The translations under genes and the position numbers were made by a program. The notes under the pieces were generated by a model. That model saw only the letters and a program-made list of their open reading frames with translations, ran no database searches and was not told the DNA's origin. Below are positions 5,816 to 12,630 of a DNA stretch of 13,497 nt, piece by piece. Origin of the DNA: Clostridia bacterium (lineage in GTDB: Bacteria; Bacillota; Clostridia; Christensenellales; CALWSW01); the NCBI GenBank assembly GCA_019421925.1, contig JAHZEH010000006.1, forward strand, positions 10,151 to 23,647. The letters run 5' to 3'. Position 1 is the first letter of the stretch, and each line of letters begins with the position of its first letter.

Positions 5816-6649
5816 TCAATATTCGCTGGGCAGTTCGTCCAACTGGTCGAAGCGGAAGACCGGGCCGTCCTTGCAGACGTATTTGTTGCCGATGTTGCAC
5901 CGGCCGCATTTGCCCACGCCGCATTTCATCTTGAGCTCCATGGTGGTATAGACCTGGGTCCGCTCAAAGCCCAATTCAGAGAGGGCCTGCAGAACGAACT
6001 TGATCATGATGGGCGGGCCGCAGACCAGTCCGATGCGGTTGGTATCAAAACCCAGCTCCTTGACATAGGTGGGCACGAAGGCCACGTTGCCGTCCCAGCC
6101 CTCCTGGGCCCGGTCGATGGTCAGATGGACGCGCACTCCCTCGATGCTGCTCCACTGCTCCTGGATCTCCTGGAGGTCCACCAGGTCGTCGGCGGAACGG
6201 GCGCCGTAGACGATGTCGATGTCGCCGTAATTGTCCCGGTAGTGGATGCAGTAGTTGATGACGGAGCGCAGGGGGGCCAGGCCGATGCCGCCCGCGATGA
6301 AGAGCAGGTTCTGTCCCTTGAGGGCGGATTCCACGGGAAAGCCGTTCCCATAGGGCCCGCGGATGGTGATCTGCTGGCCTGCGTCCATGGCGTGAAGCCA
6401 GCCCGTCAGGCAGCCGCACTTCTTGATGCTGAACTCCATATATTCCTCGTTGGTGGGGGAGGAGGTGATGGAGAACATGGCCTCTCCCACGCCGGGGATG
6501 GAGAGCATGGCGCACTGGCCGGGGATGTGCTCGAAGCACTTTTTGCCGTCCAGCCCGACCACCCGGAAAGTCTTGACGTCGGGGGTATCCCGGCGCACGT
6601 CGGTCACAACGCCGATGGCGGGGATGAGCGCGTTATTGAGTTCATTCAT
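5816..6649 (-). CDS. flxA: NAD(P)H-oxidising FAD/[2Fe-2S] subunit FlxA (AsrB/DHODB-like)
   Basis: This 277-residue protein of the ferredoxin-NADP reductase superfamily is the expected NADH entry point of the complex. The FAD-binding half includes FSITSSP (59-65) and RGPYGNGFP (97-105). The NAD-binding half starts at GGIGLAPLR (120-128) and ends with CGPPIM (210-215). The C-terminal [2Fe-2S] motif is C243-x4-C248-x2-C251-x7-C259, the dihydroorotate dehydrogenase B electron-transfer type. Sulfite reductase AsrB and [NiFe]-hydrogenase gamma subunits share this layout; FlxA is chosen because hdrABC and mvhD-like genes are adjacent. Its ATG overlaps the upstream flxB stop by 8 nt and has GGGAGG upstream, so the two are translationally coupled. 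Whether NADH or NADPH is preferred cannot be read here. Confidence 0.88.
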   Translation of the reverse strand: MNELNNALIPAIGVVTDVRRDTPDVKTFRVVGLDGKKCFEHIPGQCAMLSIPGVGEAMFSITSSPTNEEYMEFSIKKCGCLTGWLHAMDAGQQITIRGPYGNGFPVESALKGQNLLFIAGGIGLAPLRSVINYCIHYRDNYGDIDIVYGARSADDLVDLQEIQEQWSSIEGVRVHLTIDRAQEGWDGNVAFVPTYVKELGFDTNRIGLVCGPPIMIKFVLQALSELGFERTQVYTTMELKMKCGVGKCGRCNIGNKYVCKDGPVFRFDQLDELPSEY

Positions 6650-7679
6650 TGCCTTCGCCTCCCAACGCTTTGATGACTTTGACGATATTCATGGAGATGG
6701 GGCATTTTTGCAGGCAGCGGCCGCAGCCCACGCAGGAGTACATGCCGCCGTTGTTGGCCGGGAAGTAGACCAGCTTGTGCATGAACCGCTGGCGGAAGCG
6801 CTCAAGTTGGGTCTTCCTGGGGTTGCCGTGGGCCATGCGGGTGAAGTCGGAGTACATGCAGGAGTCCCAGCAGCGGAAGCGCTGGACGCCGTGGCCGGTG
6901 TCAAAATCCCGGATGTCATAGCACTGGCAGGTGGGGCACACAAAGGTGCAGGCGCCGCAGCCGATGCAGGCCCTGGACAGCTCCGCCCACTTGGGGGAGT
7001 TGAATTTCTCGTTAAGGTGCTCCCCGTCCCAGCCCTTGAGGCTGATCCTGCCGAAGGGGAGGTTGCCGAGGGAAGCCTTGGTCTGCTCCGTCTGGGCGGA
7101 GAGGGCGGCTTCGTCCCCGGACTCCGCCTGGGCAAGCAGGGGGGCGGCCGCCTCAGTCAGGGCCCGGCCCTTGTCCGTCAGGGGTTCCCAGAAGAGGGAG
7201 TCCCCGCACAGCGCGCAGCGCACGTCCCCCGCCGGCGCGGTGGGGTCGATGCCAAAGGCGGTGCAGAAGCAGGTCTCCTCAGGCGCTGTGCAGGCCAGAG
7301 TGACGATGATCCCGTTCTCCCGGCGGGCCTTGTAGTAGGCGTCGGCGGGGTCGCTGAGAAAAACGGCGTCCAGAATGTCGAAGCTCCTGGCGTCGCAGGC
7401 CCGGACGCCGAAATACACGGCCGTCTTTTCCCCGGGAAGCTGGGCCTCCACGGAGATGGCTTTGCCCTCGACTTGAAAGCGGGCCATGTTTTCGCTCTGG
7501 GGGAAGAAAGCGTCCTTGGGGGACTTGACGGTATTGAGACCATCCAGCTTGACCCTGGCGCCCTCTGTCCAGAGGCGGAACCCGGCCACCCCACCCTTCT
7601 CAATGGGGAGGTAGAGCTCCCGGCCTTCGGCGAGAGCATGCCACAGCTCGGGCAGTTTTTCAGTGGAAATTTTATACAT
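6642..7679 (-). CDS. flxB: Iron-sulfur subunit FlxB (AsrA/HydB-like, two [4Fe-4S])
   Basis: This 345-residue electron-transfer protein is related to anaerobic sulfite reductase subunit A and hydrogenase beta subunits. The N-terminal part carries the family signature GVRACDARSF (91-100) and a cysteine-rich ACTAPEETCFC (129-139), with C155/C158 beyond. The C-terminal ferredoxin domain has C238-x2-C241-x2-C244-x3-C248-P and C316-x2-C319-x2-C322-x3-C326-P, separated by an insert with C251, C253, C270 and C274. It should bind two [4Fe-4S] clusters and relay electrons from FlxA towards FlxC/FlxD. The ATG lies 3 nt after the flxC stop with GAGGGAGGG upstream. With no sulfite reductase AsrC or hydrogenase subunit present, FlxB is the better name than AsrA or HydB. 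Confidence 0.85.
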   Translation of the reverse strand: MYKISTEKLPELWHALAEGRELYLPIEKGGVAGFRLWTEGARVKLDGLNTVKSPKDAFFPQSENMARFQVEGKAISVEAQLPGEKTAVYFGVRACDARSFDILDAVFLSDPADAYYKARRENGIIVTLACTAPEETCFCTAFGIDPTAPAGDVRCALCGDSLFWEPLTDKGRALTEAAAPLLAQAESGDEAALSAQTEQTKASLGNLPFGRISLKGWDGEHLNEKFNSPKWAELSRACIGCGACTFVCPTCQCYDIRDFDTGHGVQRFRCWDSCMYSDFTRMAHGNPRKTQLERFRQRFMHKLVYFPANNGGMYSCVGCGRCLQKCPISMNIVKVIKALGGEGNE

Positions 7680-7682
7680 GCG

Positions 7683-8669
7683 CTAGGCCCTCCCTCTCTC
7701 TCGGACAATGGACGGCTCGGCATCCTCCTTGGTGAAGTTGGCCAGGGGGGGACGGCTGTCGGGGCTCTCGCCCGCCTGGTACTCCCCATAGAGCTCGTCG
7801 ATGTCCTTGATGAATTTGCGGTTGAGCAGGTGCAGGGGGATATGCTGGGGGCAGACGCGGCTGCACTCCCCGCAGTCCGTGCACCGTCCGGCCACGTGGA
7901 AGGCACGGATGATGTGGAACATGTTCTCCTCAAAGGAGTCGGCGTTGGCTTTGCTGGCCACGCCCGAGGCGTCGTTGTCAAAGACGCACTTGCGGCAGGA
8001 ACAGGCCGGGCAGACATTGCGGCAGGCGTTGCAGCGGATGCAGCGGGAGAGCTCACCCCGCCAGAAATTGAAACGCTCCCCGGCGGTCATGTTCTCCAGA
8101 CGCTCCACCATGGCGAAGCGGTTGCCGGCCATGGAGTTGTCTGCGACCTCCGCCTCCAGAACCTCGTCGGCGGCCTTGAAGTCCTTGCCCTTGCAGGTCA
8201 TGCACTTGAGCAGCAGGGCGTTCCCCGCCTTGCAGGACTTCTCCCCGCCCGAGAGGGTGGAGACCCTGACGGTGTCCCCCTCCACATGGGCGTCGAGCGC
8301 GCCGGTGATACCCTGCGCCCGGAGCTTGCCCATGTCCAGCATGCCGCCGCAGGGCACGCCCAGAACAAAGACCTTGTCCCTCTGGATGCGGTGCTCCAGC
8401 AGGAGCTGGTTGAAGCTGTAGGTGTCGCAGGGCTTGAGGCAGACCAGCACCCGGCCCTCCTTTTTGCTCTCGTCAATGAGGTACTTGCTCAGGTTGCTGC
8501 CGCAGAACTCGCCGTAGACGAAATCCGAAAGGCCCTCCTCCCCCACAAATACGGCGGGGGTGGGGTCGTAGAAGAATTCGCCCTTCTTCCAGCCGAGGAG
8601 GCGGTCCACGGCGCCCTCCTGAAGCAGCGCCCGGTATCTCTCCAGTATTTTTTCAGCTACTCCTTGCAT
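7683..8669 (-). CDS. flxC: Iron-sulfur subunit FlxC (FrhB/FdhB-like N-terminus, two [4Fe-4S])
   Basis: This 328-residue protein has an N-terminal half resembling FrhB/FdhB-type subunits, with CLKPCD at 77-82 and the phrase FVLGVPCGGMLDMGKL at 101-116, plus C146, C156 and C159. The ferredoxin-like C-terminal half has C210-x2-C213-x2-C216-x3-C220-P, an insert with C223, C225 and C228, then C263-x2-C266-x2-C269-x3-C273-P. Two cubane clusters are expected, and the N-terminal cysteines may hold another. The start chosen is the ATG at 8669 with GAGGGA upstream. A longer frame up to 8771 would overlap flxD by over 100 nt and adds a basic, non-conserved-looking stretch. It overlaps flxD by 13 nt. FlxB/FlxC naming follows the FlxABCD-HdrABC complexes described in anaerobic bacteria and could be swapped in some schemes. 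Confidence 0.82.
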   Translation of the reverse strand: MQGVAEKILERYRALLQEGAVDRLLGWKKGEFFYDPTPAVFVGEEGLSDFVYGEFCGSNLSKYLIDESKKEGRVLVCLKPCDTYSFNQLLLEHRIQRDKVFVLGVPCGGMLDMGKLRAQGITGALDAHVEGDTVRVSTLSGGEKSCKAGNALLLKCMTCKGKDFKAADEVLEAEVADNSMAGNRFAMVERLENMTAGERFNFWRGELSRCIRCNACRNVCPACSCRKCVFDNDASGVASKANADSFEENMFHIIRAFHVAGRCTDCGECSRVCPQHIPLHLLNRKFIKDIDELYGEYQAGESPDSRPPLANFTKEDAEPSIVRERGRA

Positions 8670-9112
8670 CGCAGATCCCTCAGCTTTCTGTTCTCGCCCA
8701 GAGCGGCGACGCTCTGGCAGAACTCGTTCATGGTGGCGGAGAATTTCGCGCCCTCGGCGGCGGAAATCCACTCCACCCTCGTCCGCTCCCGCTCAATGCC
8801 CAGATAGTCCAGCATGGAGAAGAGCAGGGTCATGCGGCGGCGGGCATAGTAGTTGCCCGTGGAATAGTGGCAGTCCCCGGGGTGGCAGCCCGCCAGGATG
8901 ACCCCGTCGGCCCCGCGCTGGAAGGCGCGCAGCACAAAGAGGGGGTTGACGCGGCAGGAGCAGGGGACCCGGATGATCTTGACGTCAGCGGGATAGGAGG
9001 CGCGGCTGGAGCCCGCCAGGTCGGCCCCCGCATAGCTGCACCAGTTGCAGCAGAAGGCCACGATCTTGGGCCGGTAGGCGGCAGTCTGGTTCATCGCTTC
9101 GTTTACTTGCAT
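8657..9112 (-). CDS. flxD: MvhD-like [2Fe-2S] electron-transfer subunit FlxD
   Basis: This 151-residue protein matches the MvhD/FrhD delta-subunit family that docks electron donors onto HdrA. Signature pieces are FCCNWCSYAGADLAG (20-34), IIRVPCSCRVNP (46-57) and AGCHPGDCHY (74-83), giving the conserved cysteines C21, C22, C25, C51, C76 and C81; an extra cysteine sits at 53. It should carry one [2Fe-2S] cluster between the Flx dehydrogenase subunits and HdrA. The ATG at 9112 has a strong GGAGGTGG upstream, inside the end of hdrA, and overlaps hdrA by 10 nt. A longer frame to 9193 is out of keeping with family length. Position directly after hdrA is the usual arrangement. Confidence 0.92.
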   Translation of the reverse strand: MQVNEAMNQTAAYRPKIVAFCCNWCSYAGADLAGSSRASYPADVKIIRVPCSCRVNPLFVLRAFQRGADGVILAGCHPGDCHYSTGNYYARRRMTLLFSMLDYLGIERERTRVEWISAAEGAKFSATMNEFCQSVAALGENRKLRDLRCKE

Positions 9113-11097
9113 ATCGCATCCACCTCCGCCATAATTTGCCGGGTCGAGAAGCCCTTGAGGTCCATGGCCCCGGAGGGACAGGTGACGGTGCACGCGCCGC
9201 AGCCCTGGCAGACGGCCTCGTTGACCACGGCGATGCGGCGGGTCTCTTTCACGCCTCCGTCGTTGACCTCTTTGTCAATATAATCGATCGCGCCGTAGGG
9301 GCAGACGTTGGCGCACACGGAACAGCCGTTGCACAGCAGCTCGTTGGAATGGGCCACACAGGGGTTGCCCGTCAATTTATCCCTGCACAGCAGGCCGATG
9401 ACCTTGGAGGCCGCCGCGCCCGCCTGGGCCACAGTTTCGGGGATATCCTCGGGGCCCTGGCACACGCCCGAGAGGAAGACGCCCGCCGTGGGGCTCTCCA
9501 CGGGGCGGAGCTTGGGATGGGCCTCGGTGAAGAAGTCGTTGGTGTCCATGCTGGCGGTGAGCATGGTGGCCAGGGGCCGGGCGCTCTTATCCGGCTCGAT
9601 GGCGGTGGCGAGAACCACCAGGTCGGTCTCCAGGTGGAGCTGCTTGTTCATGAGCAGGTCGCTGGCCTGGACGGACAGCCTGCCGTTTTTGGGCTCCACC
9701 TTGCCCACCATGCCCTTGATGTAATCCACGCCGTACTCCTCCACGGCCCGGCGGTAGAACTCGTCGAAGTTCTTGCCGGGGGTGCGCACGTCGATATAGA
9801 AAACATGGACGTTGACGTCCGGGTATTTATCCCGGATGAGCATGGCGTGCTTGGCCGTGTACATGCAGCAGATCTTGGAGCAGTAGGGCTTTTCACGGCA
9901 GGATTCGCCTCTGGAACCCACGCACTGGATGAACACAATGTCCTTGGGATGCCTGTGGTCGGAGGGGCACTCCAGATGGCCGGCGGTGGGGCCGGCGGCG
10001 TTCATGAGGCGCTCCAGTTCCAGGGAGGTGATGACGTCCGGGCTCTGGGAGTACTGGAACTCGTCGAACTTCTCCACGGAGATGGGGTTGAACCCTGTGG
10101 CCACCACAATGGCGCCGTACTCCCTCGTGAAGATCTCGTCCTGCTGGTCATATTTGATGGCCCCCACGGCGCAGTTCTTCTCGCACAGGCCGCATTTGCC
10201 CGTTTTGAACTTGATGCAGGCGGAGGGGTCGATCACCGGCAGCTTGGGCACGGCCTGGGCAAAGGGGATATAGATGGCGGAGCGGGTGTCCATCCCCAGG
10301 TTGAACTCATTTTTGGCCTTGCGCGAGGGGCATTTCTCGGTGCACAGGCCGCAGCCGGTGCACTTGGCGGCGTCTACATAGCGCGCCTTTTGGCGGATAT
10401 CCACCTTGAAGCTGCCCACAAAGCCGGAGACCTTCTCCACCTCGCAGTAGGTGTAGAGGTTGATCTTCTCATGGGCCGCTGCGTCCACCATCTTGGGGGT
10501 GAGGATGCAGGCGGCGCAGTCCAGCGTGGGGAAGGTCTTGTCGAGCTTGGCCATCTTGCCGCCGATGGTGGGCTGTTTCTCCACAATGTCCACCTCAAAG
10601 CCCGCGTCGGCGATGTCCAGAGCGGTCTGGATACCGGCGATGCCGCCGCCGATGACTAGGGCCCGCTTGGTGACGGGAGATTCCCCGGCTGTCAGGGGGG
10701 CGTTCAGGTTGACCTTGGCAATGGCGGCGCGGGCCAGGATGACCGCCTTCTCGGTGGCGGTTTTCATGTCTTTGTGTATCCAGGAGCACTGCTCGCGGAT
10801 GTTGGCGATTTCGACCATGTAGGGGTTGAGGCCGGCGGCCTGGGCCGTCTTTCTGAAGGTGCCCTCATGCATGCGGGGGGAGCAGGAACACACCCCGCCG
10901 CCGGTCAGGCCGTTGTCCTTGATGGCGTTTCGGATCAGGGACTGCCCCGCCTCCGAGCACATATACTGATATTCTGCCGCGTAGACGACGCCCGGTTCGC
11001 TCTTGACAGCTTCCACCACCGCCTGGACGTCCACGGTCCCGGCGATGTTGGTGCCGCAGTGGCAGACAAATACGCCTATTTTTTGCACGCTTTTCAC
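9103..11097 (-). CDS. hdrA: Heterodisulfide reductase subunit A-like flavoprotein HdrA
   Basis: This 664-residue cytoplasmic protein holds the FAD at which Hdr complexes bifurcate electrons. Motifs in order: the N-terminal domain IGVFVCHCGTNIAG (7-20), FAD-binding IGGGIAG (149-155), LDCAACILTPKM (192-203), cubane C246-x2-C249-x2-C252-x3-C256-P, an inserted site with C294, C302, C305 and C309, a cysteine group C392/C400/C406/C410/C411, and a C-terminal ferredoxin domain with C589-x2-C592-x2-C595-x3-C599-P and C630-x2-C633-x2-C636-x3-C640-P. Length and motifs match complete HdrA. The start is uncertain: this GTG (11097) has no good Shine-Dalgarno, while a GTG three codons later (11088) has GGAAG about 8 nt upstream. 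It is expected to take electrons from FlxD and split them between ferredoxin and HdrC/HdrB. It is separated from hdrC by a palindrome-filled gap. Confidence 0.93.
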   Translation of the reverse strand: MKSVQKIGVFVCHCGTNIAGTVDVQAVVEAVKSEPGVVYAAEYQYMCSEAGQSLIRNAIKDNGLTGGGVCSCSPRMHEGTFRKTAQAAGLNPYMVEIANIREQCSWIHKDMKTATEKAVILARAAIAKVNLNAPLTAGESPVTKRALVIGGGIAGIQTALDIADAGFEVDIVEKQPTIGGKMAKLDKTFPTLDCAACILTPKMVDAAAHEKINLYTYCEVEKVSGFVGSFKVDIRQKARYVDAAKCTGCGLCTEKCPSRKAKNEFNLGMDTRSAIYIPFAQAVPKLPVIDPSACIKFKTGKCGLCEKNCAVGAIKYDQQDEIFTREYGAIVVATGFNPISVEKFDEFQYSQSPDVITSLELERLMNAAGPTAGHLECPSDHRHPKDIVFIQCVGSRGESCREKPYCSKICCMYTAKHAMLIRDKYPDVNVHVFYIDVRTPGKNFDEFYRRAVEEYGVDYIKGMVGKVEPKNGRLSVQASDLLMNKQLHLETDLVVLATAIEPDKSARPLATMLTASMDTNDFFTEAHPKLRPVESPTAGVFLSGVCQGPEDIPETVAQAGAAASKVIGLLCRDKLTGNPCVAHSNELLCNGCSVCANVCPYGAIDYIDKEVNDGGVKETRRIAVVNEAVCQGCGACTVTCPSGAMDLKGFSTRQIMAEVDAICK

Positions 11098-11436
11098 TTC
11101 CGATCTATAATTTTAGCCATCCTCAGGGGATTGCCAAGGGGCCGCAGCCCCAAAGGGGGTACGGGGGTGTACCCCCCGAAACCAAAGGGGGCGCGGGGGC
11201 CGCAGCCCCCGCTATAGAGGGGCAAGGGGGACGAAGTCTCCCAATCCAAGGGGATTATCAAGGGGCCGCAGCCCCTTGATCTTCATTCCGGCTCCGGCGA
11301 CAAGCGCGCCGGAACGGATAAAATCCGAAGGATTTTGTTCCCATATTTTCCGCCGGCCGGGAGCCCGTAGGGCGACCAGGCAGAGAATGCTGACCTCGGG
11401 AAAGCGAGCGAGCGCTTTCCCGACAGGCCGCAAGGC
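11098..11436. other. Gene-free, palindrome-rich gap between hdrC and hdrA
   Basis: This 339-bp stretch holds no credible gene. Its near half towards hdrA is an array of GC-rich palindromes (11136-11280). The rest contains further short inverted repeats: TTCCGG/CCGGAA (11286-11314), AAAATCC-GAA-GGATTTT (11320-11336), GCCC-GTA-GGGC (11363-11373) and the 11397-11422 hairpin. I see no convincing promoter or T-tailed terminator on the minus strand, so transcription from hdrC into hdrA probably continues. It is the only large gap in an operon whose other junctions are between -13 and +21 nt. Confidence 0.75.
11136..11280. repeat. Array of five GC-rich palindromes
   Basis: Five consecutive inverted repeats are visible: GGGGC-CGCA-GCCCC (11138-11151); GGGGGTAC/GTACCCCC (11155-11176, 6-nt loop); GCGGGGGC-CGCA-GCCCCCGC (11193-11212); GGGGGAC-GAA-GTCTCCC (11226-11242, one G-T pair); and a perfect 10-bp stem ATCAAGGGGC-CGCA-GCCCCTTGAT (11257-11280). 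The arms differ between units but stay complementary, and the CAAGGGGC core is shared with the palindrome at 3063-3089. This looks like a REP-like dispersed repeat rather than coding sequence. Confidence 0.8.
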
Positions 11437-11438
11437 CT
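11397..11438. repeat. Two adjacent hairpins at the 3' end of hdrC
   Basis: A perfect 10-bp stem CGGGAAAGCG/CGCTTTCCCG (11397-11406 with 11413-11422, 6-nt loop) lies beside a 5-bp stem AGGCC/GGCCT with loop GCAA (11425-11438) that touches the hdrC stop codon. No T-run follows on the minus strand, so they are not classical terminators. They could act in mRNA processing or stability between hdrC and hdrA. Confidence 0.55.
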
Positions 11439-11829
11439 ATTTGCTGTATTTGCGCAGGGCGCTCACCAGCGCCTGTTGGGGCATATCGTCGTCCAGGAGG
11501 GCGGGGATATCGTTGGGGGTCATGTGGTTTTCGCCCTGGCGGCGGACCTTGCACACCCGCACAGCCTCGATGAGCTTGGCGGGCTCCACCCCCCGGGGAC
11601 AGCGCTCAACGCAGGCCAGGCAGGTCAGGCAGAACCACAGGGACTGGGATTGGAGCAGGGGCTCGACGTCCCCCTTCTCCACCATCGCCACAAACTGATG
11701 GGGATGGTACTCCATCTCGTCATAGGCGGGGCATGCGCCGGAGCACTTGCCGCATTTCATGCATCTTCTGGGATTGACCCCGCTGACCCGCAGGATGGTC
11801 TCCCTTTCATTGTTGTAATTGACGCTCAT
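11437..11829 (-). CDS. hdrC: Heterodisulfide reductase subunit C-like ferredoxin HdrC
   Basis: This 130-residue iron-sulfur protein links HdrA to HdrB. Two cubane motifs are complete: C23-x2-C26-x2-C29-x3-C33-P and C67-x2-C70-x2-C73-x3-C77-P. The spacing between them and the short helical tail fit the HdrC family, and the length is typical for a soluble HdrC without the membrane part of HdrE-linked forms. The ATG has GGGGAGG a few nt upstream, and the gene begins 17 nt after the hdrB stop. Order hdrB-hdrC-hdrA is seen here; the two 4Fe-4S clusters would carry the high-potential branch of bifurcated electrons. Confidence 0.92.
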   Translation of the reverse strand: MSVNYNNERETILRVSGVNPRRCMKCGKCSGACPAYDEMEYHPHQFVAMVEKGDVEPLLQSQSLWFCLTCLACVERCPRGVEPAKLIEAVRVCKVRRQGENHMTPNDIPALLDDDMPQQALVSALRKYSK

Positions 11830-11846
11830 GTTCCTCCCCCTTCCCG

Positions 11847-12617
11847 TTACTTGACGCCGAGAGCCTCGGCGAGAAGCTCGGTGAAATAGTGGACGGGCAG
11901 CGCCTGTCCGGCCTTATTCAGGTTATACATGCAAAGGGGGCAGGCGGTGATGAGCTCCTGGGCCCCCTGGCCGGAGGCCGAGTCCAAAATGGCGGCGCGG
12001 CGCTTTTGGGCCACCTCCTGGGACTCGAGGGCCACATAACCCGAGCAGCACTCATTGCGCTGGGCGTAGAGGACGGGCTCGGCCCCCAGGGCCCGGATGA
12101 ACTCCTCCAGGATGGAGGGGTTCTCAGGGTCGTCAAATTCCATCTCCTTGCTGGGACGCAGCAGCAGGCAGCCGTAATAGGCGCCGATCCTGCGTCCCTT
12201 CAGGGGGTTTTTGACCTGCTTTTTCAGATTGTCGAAGCCCACCACGTCGCGGAGCATCTCCAAATAGTGGAGGACCTGGGTTTCGCCGTGGTAGGACATA
12301 TCAGGGGCCATATAGTTGTTGACGCGCTCTGCCATGGCCTCGCTGTGGGCCATTTCGTAGTTGACCCGCTTGAGGACGTGGTGGCAGGCGGAGCAGACCG
12401 TGACCAGCCTGCCGCTTTGGGCGCCCGCCAGAGCACGGACGGAAGCCAGCTTGCTGGCGTACTCATCCGTGGCCATGGGGAACACACCGCCGCAGCACTG
12501 CCACTGCGGGATTTCGGTCAGGGTCACGCCCAAGGCCGCCGCGCACTCGCGTGCGCAGCGGTCCAGTTCCACGGCCTTATTCTTGAGCGTGCACCCGGGA
12601 TAATAGCTAAATTCCAT
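11847..12617 (-). CDS. hdrB: Heterodisulfide reductase subunit B-like protein HdrB
   Basis: This 256-residue protein has two complete cysteine-rich CCG domains, which in methanogen HdrB bind two non-cubane [4Fe-4S] clusters at the disulfide-reducing site. Domain 1: C9, C41-C42-G, C75-x2-C78. Domain 2: C150, C190-C191-S-G, C226-x2-C229. All ligands are present, so it should be catalytically or electronically competent. The ATG at 12617 has AAGGAAG upstream. The frame runs on to 12665 but that would overlap fumarase, and the MEFSYYPGC start matches the family. It begins 13 nt after the fumarase stop. Its acceptor here is unknown: nothing for coenzyme M/B or DsrC is in the window, and the fumarate reductase of the same operon is the obvious candidate. 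Confidence 0.92.
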   Translation of the reverse strand: MEFSYYPGCTLKNKAVELDRCARECAAALGVTLTEIPQWQCCGGVFPMATDEYASKLASVRALAGAQSGRLVTVCSACHHVLKRVNYEMAHSEAMAERVNNYMAPDMSYHGETQVLHYLEMLRDVVGFDNLKKQVKNPLKGRRIGAYYGCLLLRPSKEMEFDDPENPSILEEFIRALGAEPVLYAQRNECCSGYVALESQEVAQKRRAAILDSASGQGAQELITACPLCMYNLNKAGQALPVHYFTELLAEALGVK

Positions 12618-12630
12618 GTTTATTACTTCC

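Noticed and set aside
5816..7679. Anaerobic sulfite reductase asrA-asrB.
   Set aside because: The two subunits are AsrA/AsrB-like, but there is no siroheme AsrC and they lie between flxC and the fumarate reductase genes in an Hdr operon.
6423..8807. Long plus-strand open frame (794 codons) opposite flxA-flxB-flxC.
   Set aside because: It spans three overlapping real genes, has low-complexity composition and no Shine-Dalgarno; an antisense artefact of GC bias.
9136..10659. Plus-strand open frame of 507 codons opposite hdrA.
   Set aside because: Same antisense pattern; hdrA on the minus strand has complete cysteine and FAD motifs.
11138..11280. CRISPR array or riboswitch in the hdrC-hdrA gap.
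   Set aside because: The repeats are short palindromes of varying sequence without constant repeat-spacer units, and no known riboswitch core is recognisable; a palindromic repeat array explains them better.
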